Counted from the first letter of the stretch, positions 49,894 to 58,537 are shown. The stretch: DNA of 64,000 nucleotides from Geodermatophilus sabuli (GCF_010686765.1 NZ_JAAGWF010000007.1:62001-126000), one strand, 5' to 3'. Made by a program: numbers and translations. The notes: a model not told the origin generated them from the sequence alone.

Positions 49894-51288
49894 TCATGCC
49901 TGGACCGTAGGCGGCCGGCCGACCAGGTGGCCCAGCACGTCCTGCCGGGTGACCACGCCGGCGGGCTTGCCGTCCTCGTGCACCAGGAGTGCGTCGGCCG
50001 AGCCGAGGGCCGCCACCGCGGCGCTGACCGGCTCGCCGGAGCCGATGATCGGCAGCGGCGGCGACATGTGCGCCTCCAGCCGGTCGGCCAGGCTGGCCCG
50101 GCCGGCGAACAGGGCGTCCAGCAGCGTCTTCTCGCCGACCGACCCGACCACCTCACCGGCGGTGACGGGCGGCTCGGCACGGACGACGGGCAGCTGGCTG
50201 ACGCCGTACTCGCGGAGGATGTCGATCGCCTCGCGGACGGTCTCGTTCGGGTGCGCGTGCACCAGCTGGGGCGTGGACCCGAACTTGGCGGTGAGCAGCT
50301 CGGCGACGGTCTCCCCGGCGCTCTCCTCGAGGAAGCCGTAGTCGGCCATCCAGTCGTCGTTGAAGATCTTGCCGAGGTAGCCGCGGCCGCCGTCGGGCAG
50401 CAGGACCACCAGGACGTCGTCCGCGGTCAGCCCCTCCGCGGCGCGCAGCGCGGCGGCCACCGCCATCCCGCAGGAGCCGCCGACCAGCAGTCCCTCCTCG
50501 CGGGCCAGCCGCCGGGTCATCGCGAAGGAGTCGCCGTCGCTGACCGCGATGATGTCGTCGGCCACGGAGCGGTCGTAGGCCGACGGCCAGAAGTCCTCGC
50601 CCACGCCCTCGACCAGGTAGGGGCGGCCGGTACCGCCGGAGTACACCGAGCCCTCCGGGTCGGCGCCGACGACGCGGACCCGCCCGCCCGAGGCCTCCTT
50701 GAGGTACCTGCCGGTGCCACTGATCGTGCCGCCGGTGCCCACGCCGGTCACGAAGCAGGTGACCCGGCCCTCGGTCTGCGCCCAGATCTCCGGGCCGGTG
50801 GTCTCGTAGTGCGATCGCGGGTTGGCCGGGTTGGAGTACTGGTCGGGCTTCCAGCCACCCGGGAGCTCGCGAGCCAGCCGGTCGGAGACCGAGTAGTAGG
50901 AGCGCGGGTCGGCCGGGTCGACCGCCGTGGGGCAGACGACGACCTCCGCCCCGTACGCCCGCAGCACGTTGACCTTGTCCTGGCCCACCTTGTCGGGGCA
51001 GACGAAGACGCACCGGTAGCCGCGCTGCTGCGCGACCAGGGCCAGCCCGACGCCGGTGTTCCCGCTGGTCGGCTCCACGATGGTGCCGCCGGGCCGCAGC
51101 GCCCCGCTGGCCTCGGCCGCGTCGACCATCCGCACGGCGATCCGGTCCTTCACCGAGCCGCCCGGGTTGAGGTACTCGACCTTGGCCAGCACCAGGGGTG
51201 CGTCCGGCCCCAGGTCGCGGGTGACCGAGGTCAGCCGCACCAGCGGGGTGTTGCCGACCAGGTCGACGACGGACTCGGCGTACTGCAC
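49894..51288 (-). CDS. cbs: cystathionine beta-synthase
   Basis: A 464-residue protein, the same length as M. tuberculosis Rv1077. The N-terminal PLP fold has NTPLVRL, the PLP lysine in NPGGSVKDRIAVRM (about 44), PTSGNTGVGLALVA, and the phosphate loop GVGTGGTISGTGRYL. Two CBS domains fill the C-terminus (from about 335), here probably for adenosyl-ligand or regulatory binding. No heme-binding N-terminus is present. It joins serine (or O-acetylserine) and homocysteine to cystathionine. Transcribed with metB, 80 bases apart. Two hairpins lie upstream of its start. Confidence 0.94.
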   Translation of the reverse strand: MQYAESVVDLVGNTPLVRLTSVTRDLGPDAPLVLAKVEYLNPGGSVKDRIAVRMVDAAEASGALRPGGTIVEPTSGNTGVGLALVAQQRGYRCVFVCPDKVGQDKVNVLRAYGAEVVVCPTAVDPADPRSYYSVSDRLARELPGGWKPDQYSNPANPRSHYETTGPEIWAQTEGRVTCFVTGVGTGGTISGTGRYLKEASGGRVRVVGADPEGSVYSGGTGRPYLVEGVGEDFWPSAYDRSVADDIIAVSDGDSFAMTRRLAREEGLLVGGSCGMAVAAALRAAEGLTADDVLVVLLPDGGRGYLGKIFNDDWMADYGFLEESAGETVAELLTAKFGSTPQLVHAHPNETVREAIDILREYGVSQLPVVRAEPPVTAGEVVGSVGEKTLLDALFAGRASLADRLEAHMSPPLPIIGSGEPVSAAVAALGSADALLVHEDGKPAGVVTRQDVLGHLVGRPPTVQA

Positions 51289-51303
51289 GGGGCCCTCCTC
51301 GGC

Positions 51304-51355
51304 GGGCGCCGACCACCGGCGCCCGAAGACCCGCCCATCCCACCAGACGGGCGGG
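51304..51355 (-). terminator. double hairpin after the alcohol dehydrogenase gene
   Basis: GGGCGCC/GGCGCCC (51304-51324) and CCCGCCC/GGGCGGG (51330-51355) lie between the alcohol dehydrogenase stop and the cbs start. The first stem is close to the cbs ribosome-binding site. Confidence 0.65.
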
Positions 51356-51363
51356 CCCCACCC

Positions 51364-52536
51364 TCAGGGCTTGAGCACGATCTTGTTCGCGCCGTCCTTC
51401 TTGTCGCGGAACATCCGGTAGGCCTTCGGTGCCTTCGTCAGCGGCATCGTGTGCGAGACGACGAAGCTCGGGTCGATGTCCCCGTTGCGGATGCGCTCGT
51501 ACAGCGGCCGGATGTACTTCTGCACCGGCGTCTGACCGGTGCGCACGGTGATCGACCGGTTCATCAGCGAGCCGATCGGGAACTTGTCCATCAGCCCGCC
51601 GTAGACGCCGATGATGGAGACGGTGCCGCCGTTCGCCACCGACGTGATCGCCTCGCGCAGCGCGTGCGGCCGCTCGGTCTCCGACATCGTCGCCTGCTTG
51701 GCCCGGTCGTAGGCGTGCACCGCCGTGGTCGGGTGGTGGGCCTCCATGCCGACGGCGTCGATGCAGCCGTCGGGTCCCCGTCCGGCCGTCATCTCCTTGA
51801 GCGCCTCGGTGACGTCGACCTCCTCGTAGTCGAGGACGTCGGTCGCGCCGGCCTCCCGGGCCTTCGCCAGCCGGTAGTCGAACCGGTCGATGGCGATGAT
51901 CCGCTCGGCGCCGAGCATCTTCGCGCTGGCCACGGCGAACTGACCGACGGCGCCCATGCCCCAGACGGCGATGACGTCGCCCGGCCGGATCTCGCAGTGC
52001 TCGGCACCCAGGTAGCCGGTCGGGAAGACGTCGGTGAGGAAGAGCAGCTGCTCGTCGGTGTGGTCGCTGTCGACCTTCAGCGGGCCGACGTCCGCGAACG
52101 GCACGCGCACGTACTCGGCCTGCCCGCCGGGGATGCCGCCCATCATGTGCGAGTAGCCGAAGATCCCGCAGGGCGAGTGGCCCATGAACTTCTCGGCGAT
52201 GCCGGCGTTGGGGTTGGAGTTCTCGCAGACCGAGAAGAACCCGCGCCGGCAGGCCGAGCAGTTGCCGCAGGCGATCGGGAACGGCACGACCACCCGGTCG
52301 CCCACGCGCAGGTTGCCGACGCCGCGGCCGACCTCGACGACCTCGCCCATGAACTCGTGGCCCAGGATGTCGCCGCGTCGCATGGTCGGGATGAACCCGT
52401 CGAACAGGTGCAGGTCCGAGCCGCAGATCGCGGTGGAGCTCACCTGCACGATCGCGTCCCGGTCGTTGAGGATCTGCGGGTCGGGCACCTCGTTGACCTC
52501 GACCCGGTACTTGCCCATCCACTGGGTGGCGCGCAC
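51364..52536 (-). CDS. zinc-dependent alcohol dehydrogenase (formaldehyde-dehydrogenase-like)
   Basis: A 390-residue medium-chain dehydrogenase. The catalytic zinc ligands lie in TAICGSDLHLF and GHEFMGEVVEVG, the structural zinc loop is CGNCSACRRGFFSVC, and the NAD-binding turn is VWGMGAVGQFAVASA. An inserted segment (ATMSETERPHAL) is typical of the glutathione-independent formaldehyde-dehydrogenase-like branch. The natural substrate is unknown. GTG 52536 follows AGAGGA. It lies 27 bases after the SRPBCC gene on the same strand, so the two are probably cotranscribed. Confidence 0.9.
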   Translation of the reverse strand: MRATQWMGKYRVEVNEVPDPQILNDRDAIVQVSSTAICGSDLHLFDGFIPTMRRGDILGHEFMGEVVEVGRGVGNLRVGDRVVVPFPIACGNCSACRRGFFSVCENSNPNAGIAEKFMGHSPCGIFGYSHMMGGIPGGQAEYVRVPFADVGPLKVDSDHTDEQLLFLTDVFPTGYLGAEHCEIRPGDVIAVWGMGAVGQFAVASAKMLGAERIIAIDRFDYRLAKAREAGATDVLDYEEVDVTEALKEMTAGRGPDGCIDAVGMEAHHPTTAVHAYDRAKQATMSETERPHALREAITSVANGGTVSIIGVYGGLMDKFPIGSLMNRSITVRTGQTPVQKYIRPLYERIRNGDIDPSFVVSHTMPLTKAPKAYRMFRDKKDGANKIVLKP

Positions 52537-52563
52537 GGTGTTCCTCTCTGAGCAGCGGTCGGG

Positions 52564-53508
52564 TCAGGCGTGCGGGGCGGCCGGGCGCTGGGTGAGCAGC
52601 CGCTTGGCGAAGGGCCCCTCGGGCGTGCCCTCCGACCGGACCACCTGACCGGTCTCCAGGACCTGCTTGAAGCGGGTCAGGTCGTCGCGGACCTGCTGGT
52701 CGGGTGCCTCGCCGAAGAGCTTCGCCACGGCCTTGCCGAGCCGCCCGCCGGGCTGGGCGTAGGCCAGGCGCACCCGCACCTCGGTGCCGCGGTCGCCCGG
52801 CGCGGGGGTGAACTCCACGGAACCGGTGTTGGGGACGTCGGCTCCGGCGGTCGAGCGCCAGCTGATCAGCCGGCCGGGCTCGTCCTCGACGACCTCGGCG
52901 TCCCACTCGACGGTGCGCCGGCCCGGGGCCTCGGCGACCCAGTGCGAGCGCCTCCCGCCCTCGAGGGTGGCGACCTGCCGGACGTGCGCCATGAACGTGG
53001 GCAGTCGCGAGAAGTCCCGCCAGTAGCCGTAGACCTCCGCCGGGGGCTTGTTCACCGTCGTGGACGCCGACACCTCGATCGGGCTGGTCAGCGGGCCGGT
53101 CAGGGGCAGGTCCGCGGCCGGTCCGGTCCTTCGGGCGCGCCGCGAGCGCAGCGCGGTCCCCAGGTCGACGGCGGCCAGCCCTGCGACGGCGATCGTCGCC
53201 GTCCGCAGCCGGCGGTACCGCTCGCCGCGGCGGTCGGCCAGCGCGGCTCCCATCACGGCGAGGTCCATCACGTCGCCCGCGACGCGCGTCCACGCCCAGC
53301 CCGGCCGGCCGGCCAGCAGCGGCAGCGCGTGCGCCAGCTCCCGTGCGCCGACCAGCGGCAGCACCGAGAGCACGGTGTCCGAGTCGTCCACCCCCGCCGT
53401 CCGCGCCACTCCCACCGGATCGCGCAGCATCGCCACCCCCAGGCCGGCGCTCGCCGCGCCGAGCAGACGGGCCGTCCGACGCAGGCGGGGGCTGGCGGTC
53501 GAACTCAT
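52564..53508 (-). CDS. SRPBCC (START-like) domain protein with N-terminal membrane region
   Basis: A 314-residue protein. The first 125 residues contain two or three hydrophobic segments (LLGAASAGLGVAML, AWTRVAGDVMDLAVMGAAL, ATIAVAGLAAVDLG). The C-terminal half is a helix-grip cyclase/dehydrase-like domain (IEVSASTTVNKPPAEVYGYW, then ISWRSTAGADVPNTGSVEF). It may bind a hydrophobic ligand at the membrane. ATG 53508 follows GGAGG. Cotranscribed with the alcohol dehydrogenase; I recall this gene pairing in other dry-soil actinobacteria, but this is from memory. Confidence 0.82.
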   Translation of the reverse strand: MSSTASPRLRRTARLLGAASAGLGVAMLRDPVGVARTAGVDDSDTVLSVLPLVGARELAHALPLLAGRPGWAWTRVAGDVMDLAVMGAALADRRGERYRRLRTATIAVAGLAAVDLGTALRSRRARRTGPAADLPLTGPLTSPIEVSASTTVNKPPAEVYGYWRDFSRLPTFMAHVRQVATLEGGRRSHWVAEAPGRRTVEWDAEVVEDEPGRLISWRSTAGADVPNTGSVEFTPAPGDRGTEVRVRLAYAQPGGRLGKAVAKLFGEAPDQQVRDDLTRFKQVLETGQVVRSEGTPEGPFAKRLLTQRPAAPHA

Positions 53509-53645
53509 CGGGGGACCTCCGGGGTCGTCGGCGGATCCGGAGCGCCGCACCTACCCGGCGCCGCGGACGGCGGAAACGCCGGGGTCCCCCGGGCGCGTCG
53601 TGGGCGGCTGGCGGCGCGGGGGCGCCGACGGCGAGGATGGCGGGC

Positions 53646-54155
53646 ATGACCGACCCGGACCCGACCTGCGGCGTCGCCCACGGCGCTCCCTCGCCCGAGG
53701 CCACGGGGCGGGTGCTGGTGGCCGTCTTCGCCTCCCCGGTGGCCGAGGTGCTGCTGCGCTGGGGACCGGAGCTGGGGTTCGCGACGGTGGTCCTCGACCC
53801 GGACCCGGCCCGTGGCGCCGCGGCCACCGGCTTCGGGGACCTGGACACCGACCCCACCCACACCGACGTGGTGGTCACCGACCACCACCGCCCCGAGCTG
53901 GGTGCGGTGCTGCGCGACGCGCTGGCCCGGCCGATGCGCTGGGTGGGCGTCATGGGCAATCCGCGGCACGAGGGCCCGCACGTCGCCGCGCTCGCTGCGC
54001 TGGGCGTGCCGGCCGAGGACGTCGCCCGTGTGCACCGCCCGATCGGGCTGGACATCGGCTCGCGTACGCCCGCCGAGATCGCGCTCAGCACGCTGGCCGG
54101 GTTGCTGGCCGACCGCAACGGCCGCGCCGGCGGCACGGCACACGGCTCGAGGTGA
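53646..54155 (+). CDS. XdhC C-terminal-domain-only protein
   Basis: A 169-residue protein corresponding to the Rossmann (C-terminal) half of XdhC/CoxI: DVVVTDHHRPELGAVLRDAL, RWVGVMGNPRHEGPHVAAL, VHRPIGLDIGSRTPAEIALS. The N-terminal XdhC domain that helps insert the molybdenum cofactor is absent, and no xanthine dehydrogenase genes are here. The xylulokinase gene overlaps its stop by GTGA. The ATG at 53646 is chosen; ATG 53637 is three codons earlier. A role in cofactor sulfuration is possible but unsupported. Confidence 0.78.
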   Translation: MTDPDPTCGVAHGAPSPEATGRVLVAVFASPVAEVLLRWGPELGFATVVLDPDPARGAAATGFGDLDTDPTHTDVVVTDHHRPELGAVLRDALARPMRWVGVMGNPRHEGPHVAALAALGVPAEDVARVHRPIGLDIGSRTPAEIALSTLAGLLADRNGRAGGTAHGSR

Positions 54156-55531
54156 CCGGCGTCCTGCTCGGTGCCGACCTCGGCACCAGCGGGCTCAAGC
54201 TGGTCGTCCTCGACGAGTCCGGTGCGGTGCTGGCCGAGGGGGAGTCCGGCTACGCGCTCGACCGTCCCCGGCCCGGCTGGGCGGAGGCTGATCCGGCGGC
54301 CTGGCGGCGGGCCCTGGACGACGCCCTGGCGCAGGTGGCTCCCACCCTCGCCGGGCGGCGGGTCCGCGGGCTGGGCCTGTCCGGGCAGATGCACGGCACC
54401 GTGCTCGCGGACGCCGCCGGGGCGCCCCTGGGACCGGCGGTGCTCTGGCCGGACTCCCGCGCGACCGCCGAGGTCGACCGCTGGCGGGCGCTCCCCGGCG
54501 ACGCCCGCGCCGCGCTGGCCAACCCGCTGGTGCCGGGGATGACCGGCCCGGTGCTCGCCTGGCTGTCGGCGCACCGGCCCGGGCTGGTCGCTCGGGCGGC
54601 CACCGTGCTGCTGCCCAAGGACGCCCTCCGCGCCGCCCTGGTCCCGGACGCCGATCCGCGGGTCACCGATCGCAGTGACGCCTCGGCCACCCTGCTGTGG
54701 GACGTGGTCGCCGACACCTGGTCGGGCGCCGCGACCGACGCCGCCGGTCTCGCGCCGGAGCAGCTCCCGGCCGTCCGCCCCTCCGCGGAGGTGGTCGGCG
54801 CCGCGGCGCTGCCGGGTGGGGACGTGCCCGTCGTGGTCGGCGGCGCCGACACCCCGCTGGCCCTGCTCGCGGCCGGGACGACGGCGGGCCGGCAGGTCAA
54901 CCTGGGCACCGGCGCCCAGGTGCTGCGGCCCGGGGCGGTGCCCGCGCCGGCCGACGACCCGCCGGTGCACTGCTACGCCGACGTGGCGGACGGCTGGTAC
55001 GCGATGGCGGCCCTGCAGAACGGCGGGCTGGCGTGGTCATGGGTGTCCGACGTGCTGGGACTGGGTGCCGGGGAGCTGTTCGACCTGGCGGCGGTCACGC
55101 CGGCCGGCGCCGGGGGAGTCCGGTTCCGGCCGTTCCTCACCGGTGAGCGCGGCGGCGTCGCCGGGCCGGCCGACCGGGGGAGCTGGACGGGCCTGCACCC
55201 GGGCACCACCCGCGCCGACCTGGCCCGCGCGGCGGTCGAGGGGGTGGTGTTCGCGGTCGGGACGGCGGCCGGCCTGCTCGGGGGCGCCGGGGACGTGGTC
55301 CTGACCGGGGGAGGGGGACGCGCGCCGGTGGTCCGGCAGCTGCTCGCCGACGTCCTCGGTGCCCCGGTGCGCCACCTGCCGCTGCGCAGCGCGTCCGCCG
55401 TCGGTGCGGCGCTCCTGGCCGGGCTGGGCACCGGCCCCGCCGTCGTCCCGCCGCGGGGAACCGGGCCGGCCGCCGTCCCCCGTGACTCCGCGGACGTGCG
55501 GGCGGCGCTGGGGCGCTGGCGCGAGGGGTGA
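54152..55531 (+). CDS. xylB: FGGY-family carbohydrate kinase, xylulokinase type
   Basis: A 459-residue kinase. LLGADLGTSGLKLVVLDE is the N-terminal phosphate loop, SGQMHGTVLAD is the xylulokinase-specific substrate motif, AVLWPDSRAT follows, and the second half has VNLGTGAQVL and VLTGGGGRAPVVRQLLADVLG. The product probably phosphorylates D-xylulose. No xylose isomerase, transporter or regulator is nearby. It overlaps the XdhC-like gene by GTGA. Confidence 0.88.
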   Translation: MTGVLLGADLGTSGLKLVVLDESGAVLAEGESGYALDRPRPGWAEADPAAWRRALDDALAQVAPTLAGRRVRGLGLSGQMHGTVLADAAGAPLGPAVLWPDSRATAEVDRWRALPGDARAALANPLVPGMTGPVLAWLSAHRPGLVARAATVLLPKDALRAALVPDADPRVTDRSDASATLLWDVVADTWSGAATDAAGLAPEQLPAVRPSAEVVGAAALPGGDVPVVVGGADTPLALLAAGTTAGRQVNLGTGAQVLRPGAVPAPADDPPVHCYADVADGWYAMAALQNGGLAWSWVSDVLGLGAGELFDLAAVTPAGAGGVRFRPFLTGERGGVAGPADRGSWTGLHPGTTRADLARAAVEGVVFAVGTAAGLLGGAGDVVLTGGGGRAPVVRQLLADVLGAPVRHLPLRSASAVGAALLAGLGTGPAVVPPRGTGPAAVPRDSADVRAALGRWREG

Positions 55532-55618
55532 GCGCGGAACGGCGCTGCCCCGGCCGCCGTTGGTGCGGACAGCGGGGCCGGACGACGGTCCCGACCAGAG
55601 GGAAGGGAGCGATCGCAC

Positions 55619-55810
55619 ATGGCGTCGCTGTTCACGAAGCTCACCCAGGCGGCCAACAACCCCAAGGCCAAGGAGGCCATCCGGCAGGTGTCGGAGCGGG
55701 CCCAGCAGGTGGCGAAGGACCCGAAGACCAAGGCCAAGATCGAGGACGTGCGCAAGCGCTTCCAAGGCGGTCGCGGCACGGGCACCGGAACCGGGACCAC
55801 GGGCCACTGA
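55619..55810 (+). CDS. 63-residue helical Lys/Arg-rich protein
   Basis: ATG 55619 opens MASLFTKLTQAANNPKAKEAIRQV and the frame ends in a Gly/Thr tail (GRGTGTGTGTTGH). The body is one or two amphipathic helices with repeated NPKAKEA and DPKTKAK turns. It resembles small actinobacterial proteins of unknown function. AAGGGAG upstream is a fair ribosome-binding site. A hairpin follows. Confidence 0.72.
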   Translation: MASLFTKLTQAANNPKAKEAIRQVSERAQQVAKDPKTKAKIEDVRKRFQGGRGTGTGTGTTGH

Positions 55811-55816
55811 GCCCGG

Positions 55817-55848
55817 CCTCCGGGCGTCCCCGCGGGGGCGCCCGGAGG
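55817..55848. terminator. bidirectional hairpin
   Basis: CCTCCGGGCG pairs with CGCCCGGAGG, and CCCC with GGGG inside. It lies between the 63-residue gene and the convergent hisN. Confidence 0.8.
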
Positions 55849-55851
55849 TGC

Positions 55852-56646
55852 TCAGCCGGGGCGCAGGAGGCCGAGCGCGGCGTCGTGCAGCGCGCCGTTG
55901 GTGGCCAGGGCACTGCCGCCGGCCGGGCCGGGCGTGCCGGCCAGGTCGGTGAACCGGCCACCGGCCTCCCGCACGATCACGTCCAGCGCGGCGAGGTCCC
56001 AGAGCGACACCTCCGGCTCGCAGGCGACGTCCACCGCCCCCTCGGCGAGCAGCACGTAGCTCCAGAAGTCGCCGTAGGCCCGGGTCCGCCACACCGACCG
56101 GGTCAGGTCGAGGAAGCCCCCGAGCAGTCCGCGCTCCTCCCAGCCCGACAGGCTCGAGTAGGACAGGCTCGCGTCGGCCAGCCCGGTCACGTTCGACACC
56201 CGGCACCGGGTCGCGGACTCCAGCCGCCGGCCGGTCCAGGCGCCGACGTCCTTGGCCGCCCACCACCGCCGGTTCAGCGCCGGCGCCGAGACCAGACCGA
56301 CCACCGGCTCGTCGCCGTCGAACAGCGCGATGAGGGTCGCCCACACCGGCACGCCGCGGACGAAGTTCTTCGTCCCGTCGATCGGGTCCAGCACCCACCG
56401 CCGCGGGCCGTGGCCGGTCACGCCCATCTCCTCGCCCAGCACCGCGTCGCGGGTGCGCGCGCGGGCCAGCGTGATCCGCAGCTGCTCCTCGACCGCCCGG
56501 TCGGCGTCGGTGACCGGCGTGAGGTCCGGCTTGGTGTCGACCTTCAGGTCCTGCGCACGGAAGCGGTCGAGGCTGATCGAGTCAGCCTGGTCGGCGAGCA
56601 CGTGCGCCAGGTGCATGTCCCCCGTGTAGTCGCGGCCCGGCGTCAT
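55852..56646 (-). CDS. hisN: histidinol-phosphatase of the inositol-monophosphatase family
   Basis: A 264-residue metal-dependent phosphatase. [39 protein letters not shown] (metal ligands Asp-Asp in DPIDG) and the final [17 protein letters not shown] are all present. Sequence resembles actinobacterial HisN, which performs the histidinol-phosphate step of histidine synthesis; an inositol-phosphatase function cannot be excluded. The start may be ATG 56646 or GTG 56652; neither has a good Shine-Dalgarno. Confidence 0.85.
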   Translation of the reverse strand: MTPGRDYTGDMHLAHVLADQADSISLDRFRAQDLKVDTKPDLTPVTDADRAVEEQLRITLARARTRDAVLGEEMGVTGHGPRRWVLDPIDGTKNFVRGVPVWATLIALFDGDEPVVGLVSAPALNRRWWAAKDVGAWTGRRLESATRCRVSNVTGLADASLSYSSLSGWEERGLLGGFLDLTRSVWRTRAYGDFWSYVLLAEGAVDVACEPEVSLWDLAALDVIVREAGGRFTDLAGTPGPAGGSALATNGALHDAALGLLRPG

Positions 56647-56668
56647 GGACACCGAACCTACTGGGCGG

Positions 56669-56851
56669 TCAGTCGAACACCGCGGAGCTGACCCCGCTGG
56701 GCCCCTCGTACTCGCGGTCCTCGCTGCCCTGGAGGGCGTCGAGCACGTCCGCGCCGCCGCCGCTCTTCTCGGCGTGCTCGACGATCTGCTGCTTGCTCGC
56801 GGGGTGGTCGATGCCCGACAGGGCCTTCTGGACGCCGATGGGGCTCACCAT
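56669..56851 (-). CDS. DUF2795 small protein
   Basis: A 60-residue protein: [20 protein letters not shown], a helical middle and [16 protein letters not shown] match the DUF2795 pattern common in actinobacteria. Function unknown. It lies just upstream of hisN on the same strand with a 22-base gap, and diverges from the DUF2087 gene. Confidence 0.85.
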   Translation of the reverse strand: MVSPIGVQKALSGIDHPASKQQIVEHAEKSGGGADVLDALQGSEDREYEGPSGVSSAVFD

Positions 56852-56883
56852 GTCCCGGGCCTACCCGCGACGCGCCGGCGGCA

Positions 56884-56889
56884 TACCGT
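56884..56889 (+). promoter_or_regulatory. -10 element of a leaderless promoter (TACCGT)
   Basis: TACCGT ends seven bases before GTG 56897; no Shine-Dalgarno between. Confidence 0.55.
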
Positions 56890-56896
56890 CGGCAGG

Positions 56897-57433
56897 GTGG
56901 ACGCCGCGACGATCGCCGGGCTGCTCGCCGACCCGGCGCGCCTGAAGGTGGTCGCCGCGCTCGCCCTGGGCGCCGGGACGATCGACGAGGTCGCCCGGGC
57001 GGCGGGCCTGCCGCTCAAGGACGTCGCGCTGGCCGCCCGGCGGCTGGCCCGGGCCGGACTGGTGCGCCGCGACGGGCACGACCTGGAGCTGCTGACCGAC
57101 CGGTTCGGCGCCGCGGCCCGGGCCGCCGCGGAGTCCGCGCCGCCACCGGAGCCGCTGTCGGACGACCCCGCGGAGGACGCCGTCCTGTCCGCGTTCGTGC
57201 GCGAGGGCCGGCTGGTGTCCATCCCCGCGCAGCGTGGCAAGCGCCGGGTGGTGCTCGAGCACCTGGTGCGGGTGTTCGACGCCGGCGTCCGCTATCCCGA
57301 GCGGGAGGTCAACGCGCTGCTCGGCGTCTGGCACCCCGACGTCGCGGCGCTGCGCCGGTACCTGGTCGACGAGGGACTGCTGAGCCGGGAGGCCGGCGTC
57401 TACTGGCGCAGCGGCGGCTGGGTCGACGTCTGA
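56897..57433 (+). CDS. DUF2087 protein with N-terminal winged helix
   Basis: A 178-residue protein. The N-terminal 75 residues form an ArsR-like winged helix (ADPARLKVVAALALGAGTID, PLKDVALAARRLARAGLV). The C-terminal DUF2087 domain is clear (GRLVSIPAQRGKRRVVLEHL, YPEREVNALLGVWHPDVA, RRYLVDEGLLSR). Probably a DNA-binding regulator; target and signal unknown. The start is probably leaderless. Its stop opens repeat copy G. Confidence 0.87.
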   Translation: MDAATIAGLLADPARLKVVAALALGAGTIDEVARAAGLPLKDVALAARRLARAGLVRRDGHDLELLTDRFGAAARAAAESAPPPEPLSDDPAEDAVLSAFVREGRLVSIPAQRGKRRVVLEHLVRVFDAGVRYPEREVNALLGVWHPDVAALRRYLVDEGLLSREAGVYWRSGGWVDV

Positions 57434-57526
57434 GAGAGGACCCCGTCCTCCCCAGCCTTCGCAAGCTCAGGCCGGGACCCGGGACGGGGCCGCTGCGAGG
57501 GGTGAGGAGGACGGGGTCCTTTCTCA
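57431..57526. repeat. stop-codon palindromic repeat, copy G (convergent, longest)
   Basis: TGAGAGAGGACCCCGTCCTC at the left is mirrored by GAGGACGGGGTCCTTTCTCA at the right, so both the DUF2087 stop and the rsgA stop are the outer ends of one inverted repeat. The centre contains CCTTCGCAAGCTCAGG and GGGACCCGGGACGGGGCC. Confidence 0.85.
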
Positions 57527-58537
57527 GTACCCCGGGCCGACCTGGCCGACGGCGGCGAGCAGGACCCGGAGGCCGGCGAGCTGCTGCCGGCGGGCCGGCG
57601 GACCGGCAGCGGCCCACGCGTCGAGGGCGCAGTCGGGGTCGTCGGCGGTGTGCCCGCACAGCGGGGGGCAGTCGACCGCGGCCTCGGCGATCTCGTCGAA
57701 GGCCGACAGGACGTCGTCGGCGGTGACGTGGGCCAGCCCGAAGGAGCGGATGCCGGGGGTGTCGATGACCATGCCACCGTCGGGCAGGTCGAACAGCACC
57801 GCGGAGGACGACGTGTGCCGGCCCTTCCCGATCTTGCTGACGTCGCCCGTGGCGCGGAAGGCGTCGGGGACGAGCCGGTTCACCAGGGTCGACTTGCCGA
57901 CACCGGACTGTCCGACGAAGACGCTCATCCGATCCGCCAGGCGGTCGATCAGCGGGTCCAGCGTGGTCTCCCGGCTCATGTGCACCGCGTCCAGGCCCAG
58001 GCCGGCATAGCGGTCCAGCAGCGGCTGGGGGCTGCCCAGGTCGGTCTTGGTCAGGCACAGCAGCGGCTCGAGCCCGCCGGCGTAGGCGGCGACCAGGCAG
58101 CGGTCCAGGAAGCCCAGCGCGGGCTCGGGATCGGTGACCGCGGTGACGATGACCAGCAGGTCCGCGTTGGCCACGACCACCCGCTCGGTGGGGTCGGTGT
58201 CGTCGGCGGTGCGGCGCAGCGAGGTGGTCCGCTCCTCGATCGCCACGATGCGGGCCAGGCTGTCGGTGCGCCCGGTGGTGTCGCCGACCACCCGGACGGA
58301 GTCGCCGACCACCACGCCGTGCTTCCCCAACTCCCGCGCGCGCATCGAGGTGACGTCGACGACGCCGTCCGGCCCGTCCACCCGGACCGTCATGCGACCG
58401 CGGTCGACGGCGACGACGAGCCCCGGGACGGCGTCGGAGTGGGTGGGCCGGGTGCGGGTCCGTGGCCGGGAACCGCGGCGGCTGGGCCGGACCCGGATGT
58501 CGTCCTCGTCCGAGCGGCTGTCGTGCCGGCGGCTCAC
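57524..58537 (-). CDS. rsgA: RsgA, ribosome small-subunit-dependent GTPase
   Basis: A 337-residue circularly permuted GTPase matching Rv3228. An OB domain (VVAVDRGRMTVRVDG) precedes G4 (LCLTKTDLG), then G1 (VFVGQSGVGKSTLVNRL) and G3 (VIDTPGIRSFG). The zinc site CPPLCGH...CAL follows. It checks 30S subunit maturation. The N-terminal 35 residues are Arg-rich. It precedes no same-strand partner closely; aroA ends 16 bases upstream of its start, so the two are probably one transcript (aroA-rsgA). Confidence 0.95.
   Translation of the reverse strand: MSRRHDSRSDEDDIRVRPSRRGSRPRTRTRPTHSDAVPGLVVAVDRGRMTVRVDGPDGVVDVTSMRARELGKHGVVVGDSVRVVGDTTGRTDSLARIVAIEERTTSLRRTADDTDPTERVVVANADLLVIVTAVTDPEPALGFLDRCLVAAYAGGLEPLLCLTKTDLGSPQPLLDRYAGLGLDAVHMSRETTLDPLIDRLADRMSVFVGQSGVGKSTLVNRLVPDAFRATGDVSKIGKGRHTSSSAVLFDLPDGGMVIDTPGIRSFGLAHVTADDVLSAFDEIAEAAVDCPPLCGHTADDPDCALDAWAAAGPPARRQQLAGLRVLLAAVGQVGPGY

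Noticed and set aside
50153-54970. A 1605-codon open frame on the minus strand
   Set aside because: It spans several well-supported genes in another frame and encodes Arg/Gly-rich nonsense; no domain motif is seen.
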